From positions 1,178,001 through 1,242,000 of the forward strand of contig PQWQ01000006.1 of the NCBI GenBank assembly GCA_002943765.1: DNA of 64,000 bases, read 5' to 3'. Both the position numbers and the translations under genes were made by a program. Each line of letters opens with the position of its first letter. The first letter of the stretch is position 1. Below are positions 26,601 through 40,997 of the stretch, one piece after another. The notes beneath the pieces are model-generated. The model was not told the origin of the DNA. It was given only the letters and a program-made list of their open reading frames with translations, and searched no databases. Origin of the DNA: Psoroptes ovis (Eukaryota; Arthropoda; Arachnida; Sarcoptiformes; Psoroptidae).

Positions 26601-29600
26601 TGCGTGGTAAATTAATGCTAGCGTTAGCTTCACTTGGATATGATTCCATTATTGTTTTTAGACATAAGGAATGATCATTTATATCAACGATGAATTTAGC
26701 TTTAGATCCAGTACAGCCAGTACTCTTTACTTGTCCTATCAGATATTTTGCTTGCAATGATGGCAACAAAGATGCTTTGATCGCAACACTTTCTAGAATA
26801 AATTCAAAATCAACAATCAACGGTGATATTAAATTTGATTTTCGTTGTTGCTGGTTTGCACGATGCATCATTTTCATGTGATGCTGATGATGATATGAAA
26901 TCGGTCGCATTTGTATTTCTTGTATAGTTGATCTTCTTAGAGGAGTCGTTATTCGTTGATTTTTGCTTTGATCAACAATACGTCCAGGTATCGAATGTTT
27001 TTTATTATGATAAATGGAAGACGAACCATCGAAACTCATGTGCGGAGATGCTGACATCAATGGAGATGATGGCAATCGTTGGCTATCATTTGTATCATTA
27101 CTAGTTGAAACTTGTTGTTGTTGTGGTCTAGATGATCTAGATAATTGTCTTGAATACCGTAATTCTTGTAATGTGGTTGACAATTGCTTTCCAGATCTAG
27201 TCATCATGCCATGTAATGCAACTGGATGCTGTGGTATATCAATCTCAATATTTCCAATCATAATTCTGGCATGATTAGAATCAAGATTAGTTTTGAAATT
27301 TGAACTTTTCAACAAATCATTAATTTTATCCAAATTTTCGATATCAAAATTTGTTTCTAAATCTGATTCATTTTTCCTGCCTAAATTCAAATTCGATTTC
27401 TCTATCCATAATTTTACAACCAATTGTTGTTGAAGTTGTTGCTGCGAACGTTTTGAATTTACAGAATCAAACGACAATGATTCAAATAATGACATAGATG
27501 TGCGTTCGAGATTGATATCAATTGTTGAATTAATCAACGATTTTAGTGTTAATATGTTGGGCCATTCAGTGTGCGATTCACATTTTTTTCTGCACTCATA
27601 ATGTGTTATTAATGAATCAAAATTACTCAGTTCACTTTCTAATTTCAATCCCGAGAGCATAGCAATAACATTCATACGTTTAACTGTCATGTTTGAAATT
27701 ATAATCAACGGTTTGTTGATCAAACTAGAATAAACTGAATAAAAATCATCTTCATTGAATTGTCCAAAATGTTCTGCTTGATTTGTAAACAATTTTGATT
27801 TAGTTTGCTGATATTGTTCGAGCATTTTTGATATCGTGAGCCAACAATTATCAATATTCGAATAATTTATCTGTTCAAAATTATTAATTTCTTCTTCTTT
27901 TTCGTCTTGTTGCATTGGTAGTTGATCTTTTAATTGATCCATTGATAACATTGGTTGTCCATCATCAATCGTATCATTTTTTTCACTTTTTATTGTATCC
28001 GAATCTGAAGTAGTTGTTGCCGATGTTTGTGTAGTAGTTGTTGTCGTCGTAGAATTCAAAGAAATCGAATCTTTGTCATCATCATTATCATCATCGATGC
28101 CATCATTATTGTCATCAGTAAAAATATTACGATTACTCTGCATTTCTAAACGTATTTGTAGTATATCGTCATAAATTGCCGAAATTTGATGGATAAAGCG
28201 CAACAATGGCAGATTAATTCTTTGGGTTATTTGTTCGATATGACAATTAAAAACCAGAAAATTCATTGTATCGAATCCGAATTCATTCTCATTTGATTTT
28301 TTATCTGTTATTGATGTGAAAAGATTTTTTGTAGTTGGCGAAAAATTCGGTATGCGATTCAGAATTGGGTTCGTTCTGAGTAAATCATTAAAATCATTAC
28401 TAATCAATTCATTAACCTGAGTATGATTAAGTTTTTGAACTAATGCATTAAAATTTAAATTTTCGAACACAAATGATAACTCTGTAGAAATTCGTTGATT
28501 ATTTAATGATTCTATTCGTTTCAATATGGATGCGATCATTTCGTTCGTGAACATATTTTTTTGAATATTTTGTTCCGATTCTTCTATTTGAATGCCGAAT
28601 TCTTTGATATTAAATATCAATGATAAATTTGAACCGAAAAAACCATCATGCTCTTGTTCGGATAATTTATCAAAATCTAACACATCAGACAGGCCAAAAA
28701 TTTTTGAAAAATTTTCGAAATATTGTGTCGCTTCACAATTTAGACCATATTTGCGTATAGTTTCTTTCGCTGATTTTTTTTCATCAAATGTAGTTTCTTT
28801 AATCGGTGCTGTATATGGTACATTTGATGTTTTTAATTGATCAACAGCAACTATATCATTATCACTTATTTCATTCACATCATTATCAGTAAGAACTGCT
28901 GTTTGATTGATAATTGAATCATCATCATTAGTATTGGTGCTTTTAAATGTGATTGTATTATTACTTTTGATCTTACGATTGCTATTTTTCATATAATCTT
29001 GTTGTTTAACCATCCACCAATAAAGATCCTTTTGATCAGAAAAAGTGTTGTCATTATTTTGTTCATTATTAATTGTATTGAAACCTTCATCAAATAATTC
29101 ATCGATATTGATGCCAACATCATTGCGATCATTCTCGATGTTGGGTAATGATGACTGATTAAGGATAGATTTAGGCTCATGCTTTTGCTGCATTCGTTGA
29201 TCTTGTGGCAATTTTTGTAATTGCTGATTATTAGTAGTTTTGTCAATCGGAATCGAATCTAATTCGAATGAATTATCATTGTCATTATTATCACGATTAT
29301 GATGAAAATGAAATTTTTTAAATGAACAAAAACTACAAAACGCTGTTATATTTCTAATGATTGGTGTTGCCAAAAATCTATCATACAATGTGCGTAATCG
29401 ATTGGCATCTAAACGACTAAAATGTACACGATTAGATCTATGTTTTGATGATAAAATATTTTGACGATGTTTAGCCATTATTTCCAAATATTCTGGAACA
29501 GTGTTGCGAGTCATTTGACTCGATATTTCTGTTTGTTGTAATTCTATATCATCGTGATTCATTACTATTAATTGTTGTGGCAGTTGTTGCGATTTATTGT

Positions 29601-32600
29601 GAATCAATTTTGTTGTTTCACTTGTATCCATATCATTCACCATATTGATTTGTATTGACTCTTCATTGTCAATATTATGTTTACGAGCATATAATGGTTC
29701 TGGTGTTGATGATGAAGGCAATGTTACATTTTTAAAACCATTTTCATGGGCTGTATTATTCATCATTAAATTGAATTTCGCTTCCAATAATGTTAAAATT
29801 TGATTTTTAGTTGATGAAAATGTCATTTTTGGTGAATTGGTTGTTTGTTGTTGCGGATGACTATGATGATGAAAAAATATTTGGCCAAAATTAGAAACAG
29901 GAACATTCAAAACCTCTTTCCAATGGAATAATAATAGAACTAAACATTTTTCCAAATCTTTATTATTTGGGATAATTGATCTACGTTGAAAATATGCTTC
30001 GAACTCTGCAATTGATTTAAATGATTCTTTGAAATTAGATCGCAAAACATTCATCAAAATGAATGAAGGATCATCTTGCAACGTTTTTGCTAATGCTGAA
30101 AATATCCTGATCATTTGCTTACTACTATTATTGGTTTTAAGTTTTTGATTATGTGAGAAATTTTGACGACCATTTGACAATAAACACGCTAATGATGAGC
30201 AATTGCGGAATTTTAATTGATTTTTCATCTGATCATAATCATCTTTCAAACGATCATAAACACTAACCCATGCAATTATCAATGGTATTAATGAACTCAA
30301 TAAATGCCAATCATAGCGATCATAATCATTATGTATTGATGATTTTTTAGATGATGAGGATGCAAAATGAAACCAAATATTTGCAATCATACCTTGCAAT
30401 TCACAATTAGTCAATGGTTTTGTTGGATATTCTAATTCTTCTAAATTTGGATCATTATTTTCTATTTTGATCGCATTATAATATGATGATTTATTTGTGA
30501 TGAATGACATATCGTCCATACCGAATTCAAACATTACAAAAGAATTAAAGTGTTGATATTTCGATGACAATTCATCAGCATTATCGGCATAATTCTTTTC
30601 CATTGAAAATGATGGCGGTGTGAAAATGAAATTAATTTTGCTTTTAGAACATGGAATCACTGATAAAATTATTTCATCGATAATTTTAGGTGAATTTATT
30701 AATCGAGATAATTGTGATTGAATATTTTTCAAAGAGAAATTGATTTTATTTTCATGGACATATGCATCAATTGTTTCGAATGCATTTATGTCGATTTCAG
30801 CAAAAACTTTTTTGGGTTTTCGAGTGAAAAATCGTATCATCAATGCTTTTTCTGTATTTGTAGCTGTCTGTTCCATGAACACATGTAAATTGTGTTTTTG
30901 ACGAGTTTGATGATGAAATTTAAAATTCAATTCATTCAATGATATATTCCAAACTAATACACAAGTTATATCTTTTACATTATCTAATGATGAAAATGAT
31001 ATAAATTCTTCAACGATTGATGATTGTATTGTACTGATGTTAACACGGCCAATATCGATACTCATATTGAATAATTTTCTATAATCATATTCAAGATTTT
31101 TAGCTAATAATATGTTCGGTGCTAAATTTGTATTTTCATTTGTTTGTACCATTTTATTTACATTACGATCAGTCGCAAAACTTATGGAACGATTTAAATG
31201 TTTCATTGACTGTCTATGGCTCATTATTTTCCATGCTCTCATATGCAATTGTCCAATATAATTTTGACAATTTTTTTTCAAAACATTTTTCTTCTCAATT
31301 TGATTCATAATAGAATAGCTACAATGATTCAATAAATTTATTGGATGTAATTTATCAAATATTTCTGTCATAGTTTTCAACATTGATGACATTACATCAA
31401 ATGTTAATAATGATATTTTTATTTGTATCTCATTCATTTGCAAATGCATAAAACAATGTTCAATTACTTCATTATAATCACAATCAATATTACAACTTGT
31501 TGACATGTTTGAAGTTGACGTTATTATTGTTTCTGAACGATGTTTATTACTACACGCATCTTCTTCATTTTTGGTTGATAATGTTGCAGTCCTAGAACGA
31601 CTAAATGGTTCAGTGGATGGTGACATTGATGGTTTTTTTGCTGAAAACAATACATCCTTATCCGATAAGAATGATTGTCGATCATTAATATGATTCAAAT
31701 CAAATTTTTTTCCAACAATACCAGGTTGTATCGATAATAAATCATAAGACTTAGTATTATCATTATTACAATGAGTGAATTTTGTTTCAGAAAATCCAGC
31801 ATTTTTCAGCATAAATTTTGGCTTCCAGTTATTACGGTATTCGAAAATTAAACGCTCAAAATGTAATGCTTGCGGCGATTTCATATGAAAATAATTACAA
31901 ATTTTTATATTTTGTATTGGTGATGGAATATCCAAATATTCTGATGAATATAACGATAAATAAGCTGAATATGCTGACATCAACAATGGTGAATCAATAA
32001 TAGGCTTTTGCAGTTGATTACGTAAGTCCACCATATCATATATTTGATTGTCACTTAATGCAGACATGAATGAATATATTGAGCGAGTTTCTTCATTTTC
32101 ATTCAATTTAGACGACGTCGTAGAATCGGAGACATTGATCTCTATATTTTTTGGGGAAACAATTGTAGGCGAATCAGATGATAAACTTGATAGTTTTTGT
32201 TGTGATGTTCCTGCGGACAGATCAAATGATGAAAGATGATCGCGTGCTGTCATGTATTGCGTTGGTGATAGTAATGTTTCTGCTGGAGATTGCCAATTTG
32301 GCGATGATGAGGATAATGATTTATCATTGTTTGAAATTGATCGTTCCATTCTCGAAGAAAGTGTTGTTGAACCAGATGCTAGGTCTTCAGCGGAAAAGAA
32401 TCTATCATTAGAAATTCCTGACCATTTAGTTTTTAGTTGTGATGAATGTTGAGTTTTTTGTGGTTCAATCATCGAACGACCTGATTGTGATGATTTACCC
32501 GTATTCATGATTGCTTTATTCGTTTCATCGATTAATGGCGAATGCAAGTCCAAAAGATAATTTTCAGGATGTAATAAACTTTCACCATAATTCAAATGAA

Positions 32601-35600
32601 TTAACTTTGAATGATCATGTAATTTTTGCCCCAAGCATTTTGTTATTGTTTTCAATGAAGTTGATTGAAGTTGCGGGATTTGTTTTTGTTTGAAAAATGT
32701 TTGTCCATCAAAATTACAACCAAAAAATGCGCAATTACCAATACATCCACATTTATTCAAATCATTCCATAGAAACCATAATCTTTTCGTTTTTGCATCA
32801 TGTTTTAGAAGAAAATCACGCTGTGAACAGGTATAATCATCAATTTTTGATGACTTCATGGCTAAATCCAACAAAATTGGCCCAGTTGACACAAAACCTA
32901 TTTCAGCCCATTCATGAATACGACTCATATTTTTCATTGGTGATAATGGTACAAATTGGCGTAAAATCAAATCAGAAATCAATAATGTTAATCCGTCAAT
33001 TTTTTTATTAATATGTAGATTACAAGTAGCCAATTTTATAGATTCATTTAAAATATTGATGATCACATTAGATTCGATGAAAAACAGATCAATTTTATCA
33101 AAATTTACACGAACTAATCGATATTTAAGATCTTCAGGATATGGGCATAATCTATTGGCAATTAAATTAGATTCTGGACATTCATTTTGTAAACGGTCAT
33201 GCAAACATTTGTAAAATGGATTAGGTGATTGTAAATCCAAATCCATTTGAAATATTTGTAATAAGAATGTTTCCATTGGCATGACAATTTGCATAAATTG
33301 ATCGACAGTTAATCGTCCTCCTATTTCGCCAACTTCTACATCAACTAGCCACCCATATTCTAATGTTTCACTTTGTAATGGACGATTTAAATTCGAAAAC
33401 ACTGCATGACCTCGAAATTGTAATGATGACAATGTAAGAAAACCTTCTTCTAAAGATTCAGGGAAATCAATTTTTTTGATGCGATCTTTGATTTGGACAA
33501 TAGCTGGCGATATTATTAATTGCAATTTCGTTTCCAAAAAAGTTTTACGCAATTCAAAGCATAATTTTTCCACATAAATTAATGGTGAATAATGTTTGGA
33601 ATCAGATAAACATTGAACTAAATGTCCATGTATTTCATGCAATGTTACAGAGACTATCACTTCGAATGGACGATAAATGCGCGGATCAAATGTTTTACGA
33701 GGTTCCATCTCTAATTCGACGATTGATTTATCTTTTCGACTGTCTATTTGAGTATCTGTTCGTTTTTTATCATCGAAAAAATTCGGACTCATTTCATTGA
33801 AAACTTGAGATTCTCCAAGATAATTTTCTTTGATATTCCACAAAAAACGGAATAGCACGCCAAACAGAGCAATATTAGACGGTCCCATCTCTAGTTCAAT
33901 GGTCATTATATCTGGCAATAATGATGACACTTCGAAATCTTGTATTTCATCTTGAAATTTGATATTTCTCTTTCGCAAAGGAATCGAAGCATTATATTCT
34001 GCTGGACGCTTCAAGTTATCATCAATCACTGGCATTGGCCAATAGTCATATGTAATACTAAGTGCAACAATAGGAGCATTCATGCAATCATACCAATGAT
34101 TGCTCTGTGAAACAACGCTCTTCCATTTTCTTCTACGTCCAAAATATGCTAAATATTCATAAAAAGATTCATTACGATCATTTATATTCGAGAATCTTTG
34201 AATCAATTCAATTATATCACGATTCGTACCAATTTCAGGGACATAAAATGCTCCTTCTAAGCATTCACCTTGTATCCATATTTTTATCATCAATTTCGGT
34301 GGCAAAAATTCAACAAACGGTAAATCAAATGCAAGATCAAAATGTTCACCACAAATTGCAATTTTACAATTTTCATCATTCAAACTTGTTGAACAATCGA
34401 TCCAATTAAATTGATTGGCCAAAACTAATAGCTCAAAATCTTTTATCACAATCGATATTTTCCACGTGTAAGGAATGAATTTGTAAATGTCTGGCCGGTC
34501 TTTGTCACACCAATCATCAATGAGATCTTGAATGAATATTTTATGAGCGAATATTAGATTTACCGTGGCTTTACAAGCAGTAATTTTACAAAGCCATTCT
34601 TGATGACCATTCCAGAGTCTAGGAAAGAAAACATCAACATCAAATTCAAATGTTTCACTTTGTATTAGTGGTCGGAATTGCAGACTAGTCGTTGCATCAA
34701 GATGGAGAATTTGTCCTAATATATGGGTACTATATCCATTATTATTGCAAACCCATGGGATGGTCGCTTCCAAATATGAACCGGGCATCGCATTGATATG
34801 TAGAGCATGAGTTTCTTTGTTTTTTGAGAATAATATATCAATTTTAGCCTCATGCAATGTACTGAGACGAATGTCAAACGATTCAAAACGGCGTCTTTCA
34901 CCGATTTTAGGCTTCTCATCAACTGGTATCAATTGATAATTAGCTGGAAAGAAAAAACTATACAAATATCCACGTTGACGATCAGCCCAAGGGCCATAAC
35001 TGAAATCAGTCCCTTTGCCACATTTGATAACTATACCCCAAACCGGATTATTTGTTTCATTAACAGCTTCTTCAGTGACAAAACCTGGGACATCTTGATA
35101 ATAATAAATTTCAATTTTATTCGTGCGAAAAACATTGAAACCATCGCCCATTATCCTAGGGGGTTCATCATTGATCGCGCCGCAATATTTTTCACTGGGA
35201 ATCAACATTACTTGAAGGTTTTCAGCTTTACCTTTAAGAATATGAGTCAATAGATCATATTGAGATGCAGCTGGTTGACTAGTATAATGGAATTGTGAAT
35301 CTTCAAATGAAATCGATAAGGTGCTAGGCATAAGATAATTTCCAAAGATGAAACGACCAGATGAAATTTCGATTTTGATCATTGGAATTAAATCACGCCA
35401 AATTGATTGTTTTAGTTCATTTTTTGTTTGATTCATACTTTTCAATATTTTTTCTCGTGTTTCTTTTTCATGCTTGTCTTTATCAACGAAAATTTCTTTT
35501 TCTTGTTCATCACAAAAAAACTTTGTTGGTAAATTGAATAATTTTTCAAGCTCAGAATAACGTTTTGTTTGATTATAAATATGTATTTCAAGTCCATCTA

Positions 35601-36152
35601 AATAAATCAATAAACGTACATCAGAATTGGATAAATCTTCTGTTCGTGCATCACGATATTCATATGGTATCCAATAACAAAATACCATCCTAATTTATGA
35701 AAGAAGTGAACATGAAATGTCGATGCAAGAAAAAAATCTAAAATTTGAGACCTAACATACCAACCATCTTGAATTCTGATTGAATAATCATCATCAATAT
35801 AAATTACATCACGAAACATGATCTTTCCTGAGATTGCAGCAAACGAAAATGAACCGATTTTGAAGTAACCATTTTTGATGAATAAATAATTGACAATTTT
35901 CGTTATGATAAAGCCCAGCAATCTTGAATTATAGAATATTACATAGCAAACCCAAACCATTGACAATATCCATACAAAAAATATGAATGCATTTTGAATG
36001 AAAAAATAAAGCCAATCATTGAATGTTGAACCTTCAATTTGTGGTGGTTCAACGATTGAACGTGCAGTTGAATTAGAAGATAATTGTTCGAGTAATATGT
36101 TGACAATATCTTTGCCTTTATTTGAATTATTATTGTCTTCAAGATTTTTCAT
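20623..36152 (-). CDS. tweek: BLTP1 / Tweek / KIAA1109 bridge-like lipid transfer protein
   Basis: Giant rod-shaped bulk lipid transfer protein (BLTP/VPS13-like superfamily, yeast Csf1 homologue) that spans ER-plasma membrane contacts; Drosophila tweek is needed for synaptic vesicle recycling and phosphoinositide control. Three exons: 36152-35761, 35689-20974 and 20919-20623, joined by 71 and 54 bp GT-AG introns in matching phases, giving about 5,134 residues (human about 5,005). The N terminus has one membrane segment (about 48-74) followed by the conserved GYFKIGSFSF, SGKIMFRD and SIRIQDGW. The C-terminal exon carries DPYGVDYILQRLGF and ARTTIPKWIQR, both diagnostic of this family. Between them are long beta-rich stretches with inserted Ser, Asn, Asp and Gln-rich linkers. 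The first ATG in frame (36152) was taken as the start, since the open frame continues upstream only from non-ATG codons. The acceptor before the last exon has ten A residues directly before AG, which is unusual, but phase and homology across the junction fit. Confidence 0.95.
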
Positions 36153-36593
36153 TTTCGTTTTTTTTTTCACATATGGCAAAAGTGCTTTTTAAGAAAAATA
36201 ATTTAACGATAAATTGACTTCATGATTGTTTTTGATTTTAGAAAGAAAAAAATAATTGACAAAACAATTTAAACTTGACTAAAATTTGATTGAAAATATT
36301 AAAATTCAATATTTTGAAAAAAATTGCTGGCTCAAACCGGCTGATTTTCCTCAAACAAAAAATGTAAACAAACAAATGTATGTTTCTATTTCAATCCATA
36401 TAAGACTTTTAAGTTTATTTTTTTTTCAATTCAAATAAGCATAAGGAATATAAAAAAATTATTAATTTCAATAAAATTGATGAAAAAGAAATCAAATACA
36501 AGAAAAAAATATCAAGAACAAAATAAGTCATACGAATTATCATAATTATCAAATTTGATGAAAATTTTTTACGTCGGGCAATTTGTTTAGTTG
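36153..36593. other. Intergenic gap between Kelch gene and BLTP1
   Basis: AT-rich spacer between two minus-strand genes. It should carry the Kelch 3' end and BLTP1 promoter and 5' UTR. A small minus-strand frame at 36415-36606 overlaps the Kelch stop but has no recognisable domain. Confidence 0.5.
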
Positions 36594-38641
36594 TCATGTA
36601 GAACATCCAACAATGACAGCAGCAGCATCACACCGTCCATATAATAATGGCTTACTGGTCATCCATTCATTAAGTTCGGGATCATATACAAATACTTTTT
36701 TGCCGATTTGTTGATTTTTACCAGGATGATTCGTTGATGATCCTCTACCGCCGAACATATACATCAAATTATTGATACTTACTGTACAAAAATTTGATTT
36801 AGCAACTGGCATCTCTGATATGAGTGACCATTTGTTCTTAAAGTTGAGACATGAAAAATAATGATTTTATTAGAAATCGATTCATGAATAAAATAGATAC
36901 CTCTATGATGTTATAATGCTCGACCGAACTAAGACAATCACCTTGTGACCCTCTTCCACCAAATACATAGATATAGTTTTCATTGTAGACACAAGCACCG
37001 AATGATTCTCTTGCTTGATTTAGTGGTGCCAATGTACGAAATTTTTTCTTCATTGGTTCATAACAGATGACTTTATTTGTAACAATGCCATTAGAATCAG
37101 CTCCACCAATCAGATAGATGAGTCCATCATTTTCAATTACTTGCATACCGTGGCGACATTCTAATAATTGATCATAAATTTCCCAATTATTAGCTTTTAC
37201 ATCAAATTTTTCGATAAATTGTCCGCCACCACCAAGACCACCGAAAACAAATATAAATGAATTGGCGAACGAACAGGCACCGAATGCCCATCTCGGTATA
37301 TTCAAATGTGGTCCCATTGTTGAAATATTATTGAATGGATCATAGATTTCCATTGTTTCAAGGATAAGCGTATCACAGATTCCGCCAATCACGTATAACT
37401 TGTTATTCAATTGAACGACGCTATGACTACTTCGAGGGTATCGTAATGGTTTTGTTACCATCCAAGAAGAATTGTGAATATTGTATTTAACTACACCACT
37501 TAATGTTCCGTCATTGTTATCATGAATATGGACAGGGCGATTGTGAATTGTGCTTCGTCCACCAAATAAATAAATTGCTCGGCGACAGCCCAAACGAGGT
37601 TTCAAGCGTATGGTATCATAACCACATATATTCGTATTACTCGAGAAATCATTAGAATTTTTTTCAAGATAATTCTGTAATGCTTGGCTAACAATAGGAT
37701 CATTAGGCATTTTCAGAAGATTATTAATTGATTCTTTAGAAATGACTGGTAATCTAATAATCTTTAGAAATTCATCAAGATATTTTAAACGTTCTGGCGG
37801 ACACCAATGTATCCATCTGATCGTATGAAATAATAATTGGTATTCTGAAATGATACTTAAATTTTCACTTTTCAAGAATGATCTTAATAAATTCGATGGT
37901 AAATTGAGGAATTCATCTTCTTTAATGATTTCTGCAAAATTATTTTCAATGAAACGTTTTGTATCGAAACATAATTTTGTTAAGCCAAAAAAATCAGTAA
38001 AACACAATATACTGATACAGTTTTGTGTGTGAAGATTTTGCTCTAAATAAAGAGAACAGGATTCAATTAATTCATTTAATTGAAATCTTTGGGCAATTTC
38101 GACAATATCTTGTATTGTATCGAAATTAATATCGATTTCACCAGTATAAATATAATTCAATACTGTTTCCATAACTTCATCATTTTCAATATCTTTTATA
38201 TCAACATAATTATTTGAATTCTCGATGAAATAACTTGAATCGAACAAGATTTTGAAATATGTCGATGATGCCGATAATATTAGTTTATGCACATAGTATA
38301 CATTATTGATCGTATTTATTCGAAAATCACATAATATTTTTTCTTTACGATATTTATTCAATTCGTGTGCTAATTTATGTAATATCTTTAGGAAGGATTG
38401 ATTTCATCGATTATTTTAGATGATAATAACTGATCAATCAACTTACATTATTTTTTAGAACGTTTTTATTGACAGATAGTGTTTTAAAATGTTTTGAACA
38501 AAATTGAAATCTTATCGTCGGTATATTATTGTAATTGAAATTATTGTAATCATCATCATTTTCATTGCTATCATTATCTTGTTTATTCAAATTTGCATCA
38601 TTGTCGTCACGATTGGTACTATTATTACTACTGTCATTCAT
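36594..38641 (-). CDS. BTB-BACK-Kelch protein (KLHL family)
   Basis: Probable substrate adaptor of a Cullin-3 ubiquitin ligase: the BTB domain binds Cul3 and the Kelch propeller binds the substrate. Three exons, 38641-38447, 38385-36901 and 36836-36594, all phase 0 with 61 and 64 bp GT-AG introns, give 640 residues. Residues 1-60 are Asn/Asp-rich and disordered. The BTB domain runs about 75-183 (CDFRI, VHKLILSASSTYF, YIYTGEI), BACK about 188-300, and the Kelch repeats from about 334 to the end. Six blades can be counted by their GG pairs: LFGGR, VIGGI, VFGGL, LIGGA, VFGGR, MFGGR. The chain ends GRCDAAAVIVGCST, which could supply the closing strand of the propeller, so the protein may be complete despite its abrupt end. 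Which KLHL it corresponds to is not clear. It is head-to-head with RP2. Confidence 0.88.
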
Positions 38642-39355
38642 GATTTATAACATCAGATAATAAGCATGAAAATATCCTAAATAATTTGATAACTTTCTTT
38701 TAAAATTAAATTTGAATTGTTTTTTATATTTTTTCATCGATAAATAAAGTGAAGTTCAAGGAAATCACCAATTTTATCGATTATATTTTGTCAATATTTT
38801 TCTGAATTTATAGCTACGGCAACGATAATATGAAATGTCATAACGTCTCAATATTTTTCTATTTTAATGTCGCATTTTCAAATATGATAATCATTATCAA
38901 TGTATTTTTCTTTCAATATGCTCCAGATGTTTAAGAAATTGCTGCAAATCAATATTTTTAAGACAAAAAAGAGTTGATAATCTCAAAAGTTTTTGAGATA
39001 TTTTTACACTATTTTTACTTGTTGTTATTTTGAAATTTGATTTTTTTATGTTTAAATAGACAAATTTTTTCAAATTCAAAATTTTCATTTTTTTACGGAT
39101 AAAAACTTGACTTTTTATTTGGATTTGAATGAAAGAAAGAATCGTATAAAATTTTGAAAGATTTGAGAAAATAATATTGAGACATACATATTTCCAAAAT
39201 TATCAAAATGCACCGATTTTTATCTACAATCATTCTTCGATTTGAAAACCATGGCAACAATATTGTTTGTTGACAAAACATTTTGATGGAATCTGAACAT
39301 TTTTCCGATAAGATTTTTCTTCTTTAATCTTAATTCAATCAAGATTATTTAACAA
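38642..39355. promoter_or_regulatory. Shared upstream region of the divergent Kelch and RP2 genes
   Basis: A 714 bp AT-rich gap separates the start codons of the Kelch gene (minus) and RP2 (plus), so it must hold both promoters. I cannot identify a specific core promoter element. The open frames inside are short and Lys, Asn, Ile and Phe-rich, without domains. Confidence 0.45.
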
Positions 39356-40717
39356 ATGGGCTGTTTAATGTCCAAAAAATCCAATCAGCAACAATCAACC
39401 AATGAATCATGGACTTCTAATAAAACTTATAGTTGGTATGTTATAAATTTTTTTTTACATAGATTAAACATTTTATCCGATTTCTATGATAATAGGTCGC
39501 ATCGTGATCGCAGTCAATTAATGAAATATACAATTGAAAATGAATCAAATTCATTGAAAATTCATTTACCTGGTGAAATCAATGGCGAACAATTCATTAT
39601 ACAAAATTGCAATGATTCAACCATCTGTTTATACGATTTTAGTAATACAGTGATGATTGATGATTGCAAAAATTGTACATTTTTTATTGGACCAGTTATC
39701 GGTAGCTTATTTATTCGGAATTGTGAAGATTGTCGTTTGATTTCAGCATCGCAACAATTCCGTGCTCGTGATTGCAAAAATTTATATCTGTTCATTTTTT
39801 GTTCCACGCAACCAGCAATCGAATCTAGTCATAACTTAATATTTGCATGTTTTTCTGCAAATTATAATAGTCTTCAAGGTAAAATTGAAATTCAATCATT
39901 CATAATCCATAATTATATTCTTGTTTTATCACAGAACAATTTGACAAAGCCAATCTAAAGGTTTTCAATAACGAATGGTTCAAGGTTTATGATTTTTCAA
40001 TTGATAATCGCGAAAAACATTGGTCAATCGATTCATCTTCTAATAAAATTGATGAATCATTCCGTTCTATTCCGTTAGACAATAATCAATTGAATTTGAG
40101 TTTTAATCATATAACAAGTTTAGTTCCAATCACAAAAGGAATCGTTTCATTTGACAGTATCATCATTGAAGATAGTGATGAATCAATTTTTATGATTATA
40201 ATCTACAGTCATTCTTCACTCGCATTATATGATCGAATAGAGAATTATGCTTCAAAAATTATCAGAAATATAAATCTTAATATAAAGGTATGTGAGAATT
40301 TTGAATATGATTCACTAATAATCGTTTTCTTTTGATAATAATAGGAACTTGCATTATTAATGACACGATATTTGGATTCAGATGCTTTGATTAAATCAGT
40401 TTTAACAAGAATTTCCAATGGTATTGAAGATGAAATGATGTTGATGAATGATGATAAAATTCAAATGGCTCCTAATCAATCAATAGTCTTAATATATTCT
40501 GGTGAATACAACAATAAAAATTTGTGAGTATTATTAATATTTAAATAATTCAAAAATGACTAACTAGCTTTTATACAATAGAAATGATATTTTAAAACAA
40601 ACTTTCCATTCTTCTAAAAAATTCAAGTACAAAGCTATTGAAAAAAATCATGATCAATTTTTATTCAATGATTGTTTTACATTTATTTTCAATCATGGAT
40701 TTAATGAGATGAAATGA
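39356..40717 (+). CDS. RP2: RP2 / XRP2, Arl3 GTPase-activating protein with TBCC domain
   Basis: Membrane-anchored GAP for the small GTPase Arl3, acting in release of lipidated cargo into cilia; loss in humans causes X-linked retinitis pigmentosa. Five exons, 39356-39435, 39496-39878, 39935-40287, 40345-40523 and 40582-40717, join in matching phases with 56-60 bp introns to give 376 residues (human 350). The start MGCLMSKK provides Gly2 for myristoylation and Cys3 for palmitoylation, as in the family. The TBCC beta-helix follows (about 40-150) with repeated NC/DC turns. QQFRARDC at 113-120 carries Arg116, matching the GAP arginine finger (human Arg118), and Glu136 in QPAIES matches human Glu138. 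The segment FNNEW-FKVYDF links to a C-terminal NDK-like domain (about 200-376), which is divergent. A plus-strand AATAAA lies at 40817-40822, about 100 nt past the stop. It converges on the inhibitor 2 gene. Confidence 0.94.
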
Positions 40718-40997
40718 AGAAAATAATCCAAAAAAAATCGCTCTACAAAATTAAGTTATTCCACGTTGGAATCTATTTGTTGACGAAATTTCTTATGATC
40801 ATAAACTTAAAATTAAAATAAAACAAAAACAATATGTACAATTAAAAAAAGAAATTAAAAAGAACAAATGACAAATTTTAAATTTGAAAGAAAAACATAT
40901 CTAATAATTATAAGCAGTTTTTTATTTCTTATTTTGCTGTAAAGCTTCCCTATAAAAGTTAGATATTAATACTTGAATATTTTTGAAAGTAACATTT
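40718..40997. other. Convergent 3' region between RP2 and inhibitor 2
   Basis: The stop codons of these tail-to-tail genes are 280 bp apart. The RP2 poly(A) signal candidate is at 40817-40822. The stretch is AT-rich with no coding frame, and the two 3' UTRs may overlap. Confidence 0.5.

Noticed and set aside
21002..35253. Many plus-strand frames of 60-150 codons inside the BLTP1 locus
   Set aside because: They are antisense shadows of the long minus-strand coding exon.
36153..36179. BLTP1 start at 36179
   Set aside because: The codon is TTG; the first ATG in frame is at 36152 and fits the family's N-terminal length.
36415..36606. Minus-strand frame overlapping the Kelch stop, considered as an extra Kelch exon
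   Set aside because: Lys/Ile/Phe-rich with no Kelch motif, and the sixth blade can be closed by the existing C terminus.
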